Below are positions 34,963 through 43,856 of a stretch of DNA of 64,000 nucleotides, piece by piece. The stretch is taken from the NCBI GenBank assembly GCA_964520985.1, contig CAZFPB010000001.1:806001-870000 (forward strand), given 5' to 3'. The position numbers were made by a program, and so were the translations under genes. How positions within the stretch are numbered: the first letter of the stretch is position 1; each line of letters begins with the position of its first letter. Below the pieces are notes generated by a model. That model did not search any database and was not told the DNA's origin. It worked only from the letters and a program-made list of their open reading frames with translations. The stretch comes from CAYSGL01 sp964520985. GTDB taxonomy: Bacteria; Pseudomonadota; Alphaproteobacteria; Micavibrionales; Micavibrionaceae.

Positions 34963-35772
34963 ATGCGCACGCTGATCGGCATTTTTCGCTTATTTGTCTA
35001 TGGGTTATTGTGCGCTTCTTTAATTCCGATTCAGGCTTTGATCGTTCTGGTGACCAAAGGGCCTATCGCCTATATCATCCCCCAATTCTTTCATCGCTTT
35101 AACCTGAAGCTCTTTAATATTAAGGTGAACATCATTGGAGAGCCTGCAGCCCGGCGGCATATTGTCTTTTTAAGCAACCATCTGTCCTACCTCGATATTG
35201 AAGTAATCAGTGCGGTTATCAACACGTCCTTCATTGCCAAGGACGATGTGGCAAACTGGCCGCTCTTCGGCATTCTGGCCAAACTTCAGCAAACGGTGTT
35301 CATCAGCCGCGATCCCAACAAGGCCGCCGAAAGCCGCGCCTTGTTTGAAGCCGCCCTAGGCCGCCCGATGCCCTTGGTTCTGTTCGCCGAAGGAACCTCC
35401 ACCAATGGCGAAACCGTTCTTCCTTTTAAATCAACACTGTTTGATATCTTCTTAAACAATCACGAAAAAATACAACCTGTTCTGCAGCCTATGACTTTGG
35501 CCCTGACACATATTGATGGCCAACCGATTGGCCACACCGTTGCGCGTGACGCGTATGCGTATTATGGCGACATCGTCCTCGCGCCGCACTTATGGGAATT
35601 TGCCAAAAGCCGGGGAGCCGCCTTGAACGTCGTATTTCACCCGCCCTTGGATATAAAAACCCACACTGACCGAAAATCGCTGGCAATGGCGGCGCAAACG
35701 GCTTGCGCGGCGGGGCTGGAGTTTGCTAAGCATGACCAGACCTCACCGATAAAGGAAAAACACCGTGCTTGA
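34963..35772 (+). CDS. olsA: 1-acyl-sn-glycerol-3-phosphate acyltransferase family (OlsA-like)
   Basis: A 269-residue PlsC-fold acyltransferase, probably adding the second fatty acid to lyso-ornithine lipid. The HxxxxD motif is HLSYLD, followed by FAEGTSTNGETVLPFKSTLF (the substrate-binding EGT block). An N-terminal membrane helix (IGIFRLFVYGLLCASLIPIQ) anchors it. The gene directly follows olsB and overlaps the DUF3126 gene by eight bases. A phosphatidic acid role is the alternative. Confidence 0.85.
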   Translation: MRTLIGIFRLFVYGLLCASLIPIQALIVLVTKGPIAYIIPQFFHRFNLKLFNIKVNIIGEPAARRHIVFLSNHLSYLDIEVISAVINTSFIAKDDVANWPLFGILAKLQQTVFISRDPNKAAESRALFEAALGRPMPLVLFAEGTSTNGETVLPFKSTLFDIFLNNHEKIQPVLQPMTLALTHIDGQPIGHTVARDAYAYYGDIVLAPHLWEFAKSRGAALNVVFHPPLDIKTHTDRKSLAMAAQTACAAGLEFAKHDQTSPIKEKHRA

Positions 35773-35983
35773 AATCAAACCCGATGAAATGATCAAAATT
35801 CAGGATTATCTGCGCCGCAGCTTGAACGGCCAGATCGGTGTGCGCCCACGCGCCCAGACACCTGATTCCATCGAAGTGATGCTCAACGGTGAATTCATCG
35901 GCGTTGTTTACAAAAACGTTGAAGATGGCGAAACATCGTATGATTTCAATATGTCGATCCTCGACATTGATCTTGCAGGTTAA
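35765..35983 (+). CDS. DUF3126-family protein
   Basis: A small 72-residue protein matching the alphaproteobacterial DUF3126 family: KIQDYLRRSLNGQIGVRPR, EVMLNGEFIGVVY and the closing YDFNMSILDIDLAG are characteristic. Function is unknown. It overlaps olsA by eight bases and the following exported protein by eleven, so translation is probably coupled along the unit. Confidence 0.8.
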   Translation: MLEIKPDEMIKIQDYLRRSLNGQIGVRPRAQTPDSIEVMLNGEFIGVVYKNVEDGETSYDFNMSILDIDLAG

Positions 35984-36404
35984 GTTTTTTTCTCTGCTAT
36001 TGACGGTTATGGCGGCTGCCAGTCCTGCACTGGCGCAGCAACCCGTCCTATTCAAACCACTCGGCCAGCATCCTGCCAGCGCAGCCATCACCCGCTTTCT
36101 AAATTTTAGCGGCAGCGCGCCTGTTGCTGGTGATATCCAGATTGCCGACGCCGATTTGAATGGGGACGGTCTGAGCGAGGCCTTGCTTAAATACCCGGAT
36201 GGCACCATCCACATTCTGGCCCTGCCCCCTAGAAAAGCGTTGGTTACTTTGGGGAAATTGCCCGCCTCGACCGGCATGCAGATTACCGATGTACAAGATT
36301 TCGGGGTCCGCCAGATTGTGACGACCGGCAGCGCGTTCAGCGATTATGCCCGCACCCGCTACCGCTGGAACCCTTACGCGCAACGCTATGAAGCTGCCCC
36401 GTGA
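35973..36404 (+). CDS. Exported protein with FG-GAP/Ca-binding-like loop
   Basis: The start is probably TTG 35973, which gives MQVKFFSLLLTVMAAASPAL as a signal peptide; the frame's earlier ATG at 35889 would lie in DUF3126 and lacks a signal. The mature ~120 residues contain IADADLNGDGLSEALL, a DxDxNGDG-type calcium-binding loop as in FG-GAP repeats. Only one such loop is seen, so it is not a full propeller. Function unknown; last gene of the olsB unit. Confidence 0.6.
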   Translation: MQVKFFSLLLTVMAAASPALAQQPVLFKPLGQHPASAAITRFLNFSGSAPVAGDIQIADADLNGDGLSEALLKYPDGTIHILALPPRKALVTLGKLPASTGMQITDVQDFGVRQIVTTGSAFSDYARTRYRWNPYAQRYEAAP

Positions 36405-36504
36405 TTTACGCCTATAATTGTCTTTAAGCTTTTGCGCCGGCTGAACCTTTTGCGTTACACTGAAAAGGTAAAACCGGAATCACCCGGCGCTTTGGGGCAA
36501 ATCT

Positions 36505-38307
36505 TTGACATCCAAGACAAAAATTTATAGTTGTCTTTCACTGGGCCTGTGCATTTTTGCCCTGTCATTTATGCTGATGCCTCATCACGCCCGCGCCAAT
36601 TCCCCTCCCTTATGCTATCTCACCTGGACCCTGCCAAACGGTGAAACGTTCAGCCCCTTTGGTGCAACGAGAAGTGGCTCGAGGAAAGTGCCGTGGCACG
36701 CAGGCGTTGACGTCTGTATGCCCGTTGGAACACCGGTTCCCGTCATTCAAGGTGCGGCCAGCGCGAGCGATGCCACTGCAGGCAAAACACAAAAATGTCA
36801 TATCATTCCGGGGAGTAAAGGTCCGCTCCACAACACTGATCCGAATGGCTACGGTATGTACACCCGGTATGACTGCGGTAATGGCGTCGAAGTATTCATG
36901 GCTCACTTGCACGGTTTTTCCGGTAATATTCCTGCAGCCCTCAGTGGACAGGAAGGTAATGCCTGCGCAGGCGCGAGTGGCCCGCACGTCCACCTTGAAG
37001 TTATCATCGATCAACAGGTCGTTGATCCGCAATGTGTGTTCGGTCTCGTCAAAGGCCCTTATCACGGCAAACCGCAAGGTCCGGGCAATGCCCACACGGA
37101 CCAATGTAAAGGCGTTTTGGGCGCGGGCGGCGCGGTTAACCTTTGTGATGCGGGTATTCGCGCGGCTTTGAAAGAAGATGGGCGCAACCGCGTGCCGATT
37201 ACACGCTATCCCAAAGCAGCTTCATTTCCGGCTGAAAATTACCCTGGCAGCTATGGTGAGCCGCAATGTAAGAAGCCGGCAAAAGAAGTCAGCTGCAAGA
37301 TCGATCACTCGAAAGTACCCGATCCTACCAAACCAAACGAGTGGACGGGCGACCCGAACTACAACACGGATGAAGGAACGCTGCTTATTCAGATTCCGAA
37401 CGGCGACCCTTACACCGGCCTTGTCTCGATTCCGCCTGGTGACCCTGGCGATCCGGGTGGCGAACTAACGCCCGGTAAAGATGAAAAGCCAGCCGAACTG
37501 CCGCCTATCCTGCCAAGTGATGTCGTAGAGCCAACGACATCCTGCGCCGTCGATACCTGGGTTGCGCTCAACAATCAGGCGGCTCTTGAGGGCCGCCGCG
37601 AGACCGCCATGCAGCGCCGCTTTATTGCCAAGGCGGACAGTGTGATCGATTACGGCTGCCTGCCGTTTTATCTGAAAAAAACCGAGACGGTTGTCGCGTC
37701 CATTTTCAGTGAGACGGATGCATGGGTAAACCGTCCTGTCGATATCATCGGCAAGACGCATACCATGAATAAGACGATGGGCGCCATGTCGATGGACAGC
37801 TCGTTACTGAACGTCATCTGGACCGCGCACGAAGAATATAAAAAGAACTTCGCGCATCCTCTGCTTGGCGGCCTTGAAGGGGTGGCCATCACGCCTGATG
37901 GTTCGAAATGCCAGGATATGCAACAGGTGTGGGATGCGGCGCGTTGCCAGAACTTCCCGGCGCCTGATACTGCCTTCCCGCGCTTCAGTGACCTGATCAG
38001 TAACGATCCTCGCCAATTCCCTTCCACCATGGCCTGCTCAAGCACCGCCATTAATCAAGGCATGATCGATGCCGCCAAGAATCAGGCGACCAAATATGAT
38101 AAGGTGAAACCGAAACTGGACTATCTGGCTGGTGACAAAGACTGCAAGGACCCGATCGCCACTGGCATCACCATTCACCGTTTCGAACCTGCCAAAGACG
38201 GGGGAATTGCCAAGATTAAGACCTATGATGACGGTATCTGCAGCAACACTGGGTGCAGTTACGACAACCCCGATTTCGAAGGAGCCGGGACCTGCAAGAA
38301 AGATTAA
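36505..38307 (+). CDS. Secreted M23-type metallopeptidase with C-terminal cysteine-rich domain
   Basis: The start is TTG 36505, with GGGG seven bases upstream. A signal peptide ends near ARAN (about 32). The M23/LytM domain covers about 36-180: HAGVD at 65-69 and GPHVHLE at 159-165 supply the zinc ligands, with HLH at 134-136. M23 enzymes cut peptidoglycan peptides or act as divisome activators. A Pro/Gly-rich linker (about 305-343) leads to a ~255-residue domain with nine cysteines, starting CAVDTW (C347) and ending with DDGICSNTGCSY. That domain is paralogous to the next gene. Many cysteines imply a disulfide-rich periplasmic or secreted protein. Confidence 0.8.
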   Translation: MTSKTKIYSCLSLGLCIFALSFMLMPHHARANSPPLCYLTWTLPNGETFSPFGATRSGSRKVPWHAGVDVCMPVGTPVPVIQGAASASDATAGKTQKCHIIPGSKGPLHNTDPNGYGMYTRYDCGNGVEVFMAHLHGFSGNIPAALSGQEGNACAGASGPHVHLEVIIDQQVVDPQCVFGLVKGPYHGKPQGPGNAHTDQCKGVLGAGGAVNLCDAGIRAALKEDGRNRVPITRYPKAASFPAENYPGSYGEPQCKKPAKEVSCKIDHSKVPDPTKPNEWTGDPNYNTDEGTLLIQIPNGDPYTGLVSIPPGDPGDPGGELTPGKDEKPAELPPILPSDVVEPTTSCAVDTWVALNNQAALEGRRETAMQRRFIAKADSVIDYGCLPFYLKKTETVVASIFSETDAWVNRPVDIIGKTHTMNKTMGAMSMDSSLLNVIWTAHEEYKKNFAHPLLGGLEGVAITPDGSKCQDMQQVWDAARCQNFPAPDTAFPRFSDLISNDPRQFPSTMACSSTAINQGMIDAAKNQATKYDKVKPKLDYLAGDKDCKDPIATGITIHRFEPAKDGGIAKIKTYDDGICSNTGCSYDNPDFEGAGTCKKD

Positions 38308-38363
38308 GAGTTTATTTGCGCACGCAACCACTTTTTCGGTAAACTGATTACTGGGGCCAACCA

Positions 38364-39356
38364 ATGACACATAGATTACGCATTTCAGTATTGGGACTTT
38401 TGGGGATCGTCATGATGTCCGGGTCGGCCACTGCGCAGACATTGTATAACACCCCTCCCGCAAACGCGGCGGGCGGCGCCTCAAAAACAGCGCCACAAAC
38501 ATGCGACCCTGATTACTGGCAGTCCATGACGGCCAAAGCCTGGATGGAAGCAGAACGTGAGATTATCCAGAATAAAAATCTGATCTACAAGCCTGACAGC
38601 GTCATGGAATATGTCTGCTTTGATTCTTTCGTACAGCATAATGCACAGAAAGTTGGCGATATTTTCACGCACACGACGTATTTTAACAACACCATGATTA
38701 TTCCGCGCGGTACGGGTTACAGCCTTGAACAGACGTTGGCGCGCACAGTCACGGATACATACAAAGCCTATATCACCAACAATTTTAATCATAAGTTTCT
38801 CGGCGAACGCTCTGCCTATCTGGGTCGTCATGCAACCGCCGACCGCACCATAGGGGATGCTTCGGCTGCCGGCGCTGGCGGAGCAGCTCCTTCCTACAGC
38901 TGTTCCCTCATGGCGAACATCTGGACGCAGGCGAAGTGCGAAAACTTTATCGACAATGCGAAGTTCGAAAGTGACGGCTTCTTCCCGTTCGATGACCTTG
39001 AAGGCGGCAAAAAGAAAATTCAGGGCTACAAAAATATGACCGACCCCCGGCAGTTTCCAGCAGCCTGTAAAGTGGCAAAACCTGACAATACGGCAGGCAA
39101 TGCCACATGGCCGACCGCCATTAATCGCGCCGAAAATAAGTTTGATCAGCTCTATGATTTCACCAAACCGCTGAAAAAAACCTACGATGATATCCGTCCA
39201 AAACTGGAACCGGGAAAATGTAGCGGTGCCGCTGCAAAAGCCATCCTGACAGGGGTAACCGTGGTGACGGATGCGGCCGGTACAGGAGGGTATGACGATG
39301 GCGTGTGCTCAAATCCCGGCTGTTCCTTCAAAAAAGACGGTACGTGCGGCAAATAA
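38364..39356 (+). CDS. Secreted cysteine-rich protein, paralogue of the M23 protein's C-terminal domain
   Basis: A 330-residue exported protein: signal peptide cut near ATAQ, a short low-complexity linker, then the same domain as the preceding protein without the peptidase. Matches run in order: CDPDYW, KPDSVMEYVCF, NIWTQAKCENF, TDPRQFPAACK, and DDGVCSNPGCSF. Nine cysteines fall at matching positions in both proteins. It lies 56 bases downstream, so cotranscription is likely. I know no family for this domain; a peptidase regulator or structural partner is possible. Confidence 0.7.
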   Translation: MTHRLRISVLGLLGIVMMSGSATAQTLYNTPPANAAGGASKTAPQTCDPDYWQSMTAKAWMEAEREIIQNKNLIYKPDSVMEYVCFDSFVQHNAQKVGDIFTHTTYFNNTMIIPRGTGYSLEQTLARTVTDTYKAYITNNFNHKFLGERSAYLGRHATADRTIGDASAAGAGGAAPSYSCSLMANIWTQAKCENFIDNAKFESDGFFPFDDLEGGKKKIQGYKNMTDPRQFPAACKVAKPDNTAGNATWPTAINRAENKFDQLYDFTKPLKKTYDDIRPKLEPGKCSGAAAKAILTGVTVVTDAAGTGGYDDGVCSNPGCSFKKDGTCGK

Positions 39357-39403
39357 TTTAATAACTTGAATAATCTCAAAGGGTTGGGTTTACTGAAGCC
39401 CAC

Positions 39404-40660
39404 ATGGCCCTCGGTTTTTACACATCCGCATTAACCCTCGCGACCCCGCTTTTACGCGGGCTTCTCGCATGGCGGCAATCAAAGGGCAAGGAAGATCCAC
39501 AGCGTCTGCCTGAGCGTATGGGAGAACCGTCTCTTCCCAGACCAGAAGGACGCTTGGTGTGGATTCACGCTGCCAGCGTAGGCGAAGCACAAAGCGCCCT
39601 CATCCTGATCGATCATATCAAAAACTCCCATATTCTTGTTACATCTGGAACGGTAACCTCGGCGCAATTTCTCAGCAAAAGGCTGCCAGCGCAGGCAATC
39701 CATCAATATATGCCGCTCGATGCGCCGCAATGGGTGGCACGCTTCCTTGATCACTGGCAACCGGATTTTGCTTTGTGGATGGAAAGCGAGCTTTGGCCGA
39801 ATATGCTCATGGCGTTAAAGGCACGGGGCATTCCGGCGGCATTGATTAACGCCCGCCTGTCCGACCAATCCTATGTTCATTGGAAGCGCGCGCCAAAAAC
39901 CGCGCATGACATTCTTAGTTGCTTCAGCGTTATTCTGGCGCAGACGCAAGACGCGGCGCAAAAATACGAAAACCTTGGAGCACGCAGCGTTCATTTTACC
40001 GACAATCTGAAATATAGCGCCAATGATCTCCCCTGCGATCAGCAGGATTTACAATCCTTAAAAGATGCAATCGGCCCGCGCCCTGTCTGGATTTATGCCA
40101 GCACACATGATGGCGAAGAACAACTGGCGGCACGACTGCACGCCCGGTTGATTGATGATTTTCCAGCACTGCTGACCATTATTGTCCCGCGCCATCCGGA
40201 GCGCCGGGGACAGATTGCCCAGAGTATAGCGGCTACTCAGCCCCTCTTCCGTAGCGAACAAAAAACATTGCCAGACGCCGGTACAGGCATTTATGTCGCC
40301 GATACACTCGGGGAATTAGGTCTTTTTTACCGTGCCGCGCCGATCGCCCTCATAGGCCGTTCTTTTAGTCATGATGGCGGCGGCAGCCATAACCCGATTG
40401 AACCAGCACAACTGGACTGTGCCGTACTGACAGGCCCGCATTATCAAAACCAGCAAACATTATTCGATGAAATGCTGGCAGAGAAAGCCGCGCTCTTGGC
40501 ACCAACGGAAGACGCTCTATATCAGCTGCTGAAAAACTTACTCAGCGATCCCGCCTATCTGATGACACAGCAAGCCAATGCCCGTAATTTCGCCGCCCGC
40601 AAATCAGCAGTCATCGATACCGTCATGACGTATCTCACGCCAGTCATGAAGGCGGCATAG
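39404..40660 (+). CDS. waaA: 3-deoxy-D-manno-octulosonic acid transferase
   Basis: Adds Kdo from CMP-Kdo to lipid IVA at the inner membrane. The 418-residue GT30 protein has the N-terminal membrane segment plus LLRGLLAWRQ, WIHAASVGEAQSALIL, WMESELWPNM, LINARLSD and the C-terminal RSFSHDGGGSHNPIEPAQL, all diagnostic. It heads an apparent lipid A operon with lpxK two bases downstream. Confidence 0.95.
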   Translation: MALGFYTSALTLATPLLRGLLAWRQSKGKEDPQRLPERMGEPSLPRPEGRLVWIHAASVGEAQSALILIDHIKNSHILVTSGTVTSAQFLSKRLPAQAIHQYMPLDAPQWVARFLDHWQPDFALWMESELWPNMLMALKARGIPAALINARLSDQSYVHWKRAPKTAHDILSCFSVILAQTQDAAQKYENLGARSVHFTDNLKYSANDLPCDQQDLQSLKDAIGPRPVWIYASTHDGEEQLAARLHARLIDDFPALLTIIVPRHPERRGQIAQSIAATQPLFRSEQKTLPDAGTGIYVADTLGELGLFYRAAPIALIGRSFSHDGGGSHNPIEPAQLDCAVLTGPHYQNQQTLFDEMLAEKAALLAPTEDALYQLLKNLLSDPAYLMTQQANARNFAARKSAVIDTVMTYLTPVMKAA

Positions 40661-40662
40661 CC

Positions 40663-41625
40663 ATGGCATGGGTTCCTCCTACTTTCTGGCAAGATAATAA
40701 CATCTGGGCAAAAGCCTTGATGCCGGCGTCGCTGCTCTATGGTCGCATTCAAAGCACGCTCTATAACAGCCGCGCGCCGTACAAAAGTACGATACCAGTC
40801 TTATGCGTCGGCAATGTGCAATTGGGCGGCAGTGGTAAAACACCGATCGTCCAGGCTCTCCATAAATTAGTGACAGCAGCAGGACTGGCTACCAATCCTG
40901 TCATTTTATTGCGCGGCTACGGCGGCTCTCTGAAAGGACCCGTTATAGTGGATATTGCTTTGCATACCGCAAAAGATGTCGGCGACGAAGCGTTGCTGCA
41001 TGCGCACTATGCGCCGACGATTGTGGCGCGCAATCGTCACACCGGCGCGCGCCTGGCAGAACAAAATGGGCATGACCTGATCCTTATGGACGACGGACTG
41101 CAAAACAACCAACTGACGAAAACATTTTCAATGCTGGTGTTTAACACAGATCAAGGGCTCGGTAATCAGCTGACATTCCCTGCAGGCCCCTTGCGCGAAA
41201 CACTGCGCAGTGCATTAGAGAAAGCAGATGCTGTCTTGCAAATTGGTGCGGCGCTGCCCTTTACAACAACGCTTCCTATATACAGCGCCCATATTCAGGC
41301 GCCTGCTGCCACCAATCCCAATCAGCCTTATTTGGCTTTTTGCGGCATCGGTCAGCCCGAGAAATTTTATACGACGTTAAAAAACAATTATTATCATGTG
41401 GTTGAAACAGTATCTTTTGCCGACCATCAGCCCTATACCGATAAAATGCTGTCCGATCTGGTCGATCGCGCCGCACAAACCGGCTCTCATTTAATCACTA
41501 CAGAAAAAGATACCATGCGCTTACCCACTTCATGGCGTCACAAAGTCAATATATTAAAGATAAATTATATGATTGATCAACCCGAAGCCCTTCTGGCTCA
41601 GATCAAGGAAGTCATTCAACGATGA
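40663..41625 (+). CDS. lpxK: Tetraacyldisaccharide 4'-kinase
   Basis: Phosphorylates the 4' position of the lipid A disaccharide. The 320-residue protein shows the Walker A motif GNVQLGGSGKTPIVQAL, LLRGYGGSLKGP, DLILMDDGLQN and FADHQPYTD. It starts two bases after waaA and shares ATGA with the next gene. LpxK normally acts before WaaA; the reverse gene order does not matter. Confidence 0.95.
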   Translation: MAWVPPTFWQDNNIWAKALMPASLLYGRIQSTLYNSRAPYKSTIPVLCVGNVQLGGSGKTPIVQALHKLVTAAGLATNPVILLRGYGGSLKGPVIVDIALHTAKDVGDEALLHAHYAPTIVARNRHTGARLAEQNGHDLILMDDGLQNNQLTKTFSMLVFNTDQGLGNQLTFPAGPLRETLRSALEKADAVLQIGAALPFTTTLPIYSAHIQAPAATNPNQPYLAFCGIGQPEKFYTTLKNNYYHVVETVSFADHQPYTDKMLSDLVDRAAQTGSHLITTEKDTMRLPTSWRHKVNILKINYMIDQPEALLAQIKEVIQR

Positions 41626-42470
41626 AGAAAATACGGTATTTTTTGGAAGCGACTCCTATTCACTTTCTTGTCTTGCTTTTCAAATTTCTGCCTGTGCAGA
41701 CGGCTTCTGATTTAGGCGGTTTCATAGGTCGCACGATCGGTCCGCGTCTCGCCGCGTCTCGCAAAGCTATTAAGCATGTTGAAACTTCCCTTCCCGGCAC
41801 GGATGCACATAATATTGTTAAAGGCATGTGGGATAATCTGGGGCGCACGATTGCTGAATATCCGCACCTAAAAACCATCGTAGAGCAGCACACCGAAGTA
41901 CATGGATATTTGCCTGAAGGCGTGAAACAATTTGTTTTCTTTTCCGGCCATCTGGCCAACTGGGAAATGTCCGCAACCGGCATGATGCATTTTTTCGGTA
42001 TCACGCCACAGCTGATTTACCGTGCACCAAACAATCCCTATCTGCAAAATATTCTGGATGAATGCCGCAGCCTGCAGGGTACGATCTCCACCATTCCAAA
42101 ATCTTCCAAGGGCGCGCGGAATATGATGCGGGCACTGCAAAACGGTGAAAGCCTGGGGATTCTCATCGACCAGAAATATAATGAAGGTATTGCCGCCGAC
42201 TTTTTTGGGCAACCTGCAATGACATCTCCGGCCTTTGTGCAGCTGGCGCAAAAATTCGACCTGCCGCTCATACCCGTTCGCCCCGAACGAATTAAAGGTT
42301 GTCAGTTCCGCATCACGGTTTATCCGCCCTTTGAAACAAAAGGCCGCACCCTAGATGACGTCGTCAGTGACGCTCACACGCTTCTGGAACAATGGATCAC
42401 CGAACGTCCCGATCAATGGCTGTGGCTGCACCGCCGCTGGAATTCACGAAAGCTGAAACATAATGACTGA
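41622..42470 (+). CDS. lpxL: Lipid A late acyltransferase (LpxL/HtrB family)
   Basis: A 282-residue lysophospholipid-type acyltransferase that adds a secondary fatty acid to Kdo-lipid A. Visible are the N-terminal membrane segment (HFLVLLFKFLPVQTASDLGG), the active-site GHLANWEM (H-x4-E), LIDQKYNEGIAADFFG and the terminal WLWLHRRWNSRK, all typical. It overlaps lpxK by four bases and gor by eight. LpxL versus LpxM specificity cannot be told. Confidence 0.88.
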   Translation: MKKIRYFLEATPIHFLVLLFKFLPVQTASDLGGFIGRTIGPRLAASRKAIKHVETSLPGTDAHNIVKGMWDNLGRTIAEYPHLKTIVEQHTEVHGYLPEGVKQFVFFSGHLANWEMSATGMMHFFGITPQLIYRAPNNPYLQNILDECRSLQGTISTIPKSSKGARNMMRALQNGESLGILIDQKYNEGIAADFFGQPAMTSPAFVQLAQKFDLPLIPVRPERIKGCQFRITVYPPFETKGRTLDDVVSDAHTLLEQWITERPDQWLWLHRRWNSRKLKHND

Positions 42471-43815
42471 GACGCATTTTGATTATTTTGTGATTGGCGC
42501 AGGATCAGGTGGCGTTCGCTCTTCACGCATTGCAGCCAGCCATGGCGCCAAAGTCGGCATTGCCGAAGGCCGTTTTTATGGCGGCACATGCGTCAATATT
42601 GGCTGCGTGCCAAAAAAATTATTCACCTATGCGGCTGATTTTGGCGCGGAGTTTGCCGATGCGGCCGGTTATGGCTGGCAAATGGATAACCCCCGGTTCG
42701 ACTGGCCGATGTTGATAGAGAATAAAGACACGGAGATCACACGTCTGAACCGTATCTATCAAACCATGCTCGATAAATCAGGCGTCGCACGCTTTGATGA
42801 CTATGCCCATTTTATCGATGCGCATACGCTGCAGGTTGGCGAAAAAACTATTACGGCGGATAAAATATTGATTGCCACTGGTGGCCGCCCGCGCTATCCC
42901 GCTTTCCCGGGTCATGAGCATGCGCTTGTATCCGATGATATGTTTTATCTGAAAGAATTTCCCAAGCGCATCGTCATTCAGGGCGGCGGCTATATAGCTG
43001 TAGAATTCGCGCATATTTTTCACGGCCTGGGCGCACATGTCACCCTGCTTTATCGCGGCGAGTTATTTTTGAACGGGTTTGATCATGATGTGCGCACGTT
43101 CCTGCGCGATGAAATGATCAAGCAAGGTATTCACATTCATTTTGAGTGCGATATTGAATCAATCGACAAAACGGATGGACTGCAGGTTAAAACAACGAAA
43201 GGTCATACGATTCATTGTGATACGGTACTGAGCGCGATCGGCCGTACGCCGGAAATCGGTAAATTATGCGTGGGACAAGCCGGCATTACATTTGAAGACA
43301 CTGGCCGCATTCCTGTGAACGATCAATTCCAGACCAGTATACCGCACATTTATGCGATTGGCGATGTAACGAACAAACACAACCTCACCCCTGTGGCTCT
43401 GGCGGAAGGTCACGCGCTGGCGGACACTCTGTTCAATCAACACAGCCGGACTGTAAGCTATGATCTGATCCCTACGGCCGTGTTTTCCCGCCCGGCGATC
43501 GGCACCTGCGGTCTGACCGAAGAACAGGCCCGCGCAAAAGGCATGGATGTCACCCTTTATAAAAGCAATTTCAAACCGCTCAAAAATACCCTGTCCGGCC
43601 GGGACGAGCGTTTCATGGTCAAGCTCATCGTCAACAAGGCGGACGATAAAGTTGTCGGCCTGCATATGGTTGGCGCGGACGCACCGGAAATCCTGCAAGG
43701 GTTTGGGGTAGCCATGAAAATGGGTGCGACGAAGGCCGATTTTGACGCCTGTATTGGCATTCACCCGACGGCTGCCGAGGAGCTGGTTACCTTACGCACT
43801 CCCTCAAGCACCTGA
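42463..43815 (+). CDS. gor: Glutathione-disulfide reductase
   Basis: An FAD flavoenzyme reducing oxidised glutathione with NADPH. The 450 residues show the FAD site VIGAGSGGVRSSRIAA, the redox pair in GGTCVNIGCVPKK, the NAD(P) site IQGGGYIAVEFAHIF, and the dimer-interface catalytic His in GIHPTAAEEL. The GSGGVRSSR start is that of glutathione rather than lipoamide enzymes. It overlaps the LpxL-type gene by eight bases. Confidence 0.92.
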   Translation: MTETHFDYFVIGAGSGGVRSSRIAASHGAKVGIAEGRFYGGTCVNIGCVPKKLFTYAADFGAEFADAAGYGWQMDNPRFDWPMLIENKDTEITRLNRIYQTMLDKSGVARFDDYAHFIDAHTLQVGEKTITADKILIATGGRPRYPAFPGHEHALVSDDMFYLKEFPKRIVIQGGGYIAVEFAHIFHGLGAHVTLLYRGELFLNGFDHDVRTFLRDEMIKQGIHIHFECDIESIDKTDGLQVKTTKGHTIHCDTVLSAIGRTPEIGKLCVGQAGITFEDTGRIPVNDQFQTSIPHIYAIGDVTNKHNLTPVALAEGHALADTLFNQHSRTVSYDLIPTAVFSRPAIGTCGLTEEQARAKGMDVTLYKSNFKPLKNTLSGRDERFMVKLIVNKADDKVVGLHMVGADAPEILQGFGVAMKMGATKADFDACIGIHPTAAEELVTLRTPSST

Positions 43816-43856
43816 TCCACTTGCCTTTTCGGGGCGAACTGTCGTACAAAAGAGGC

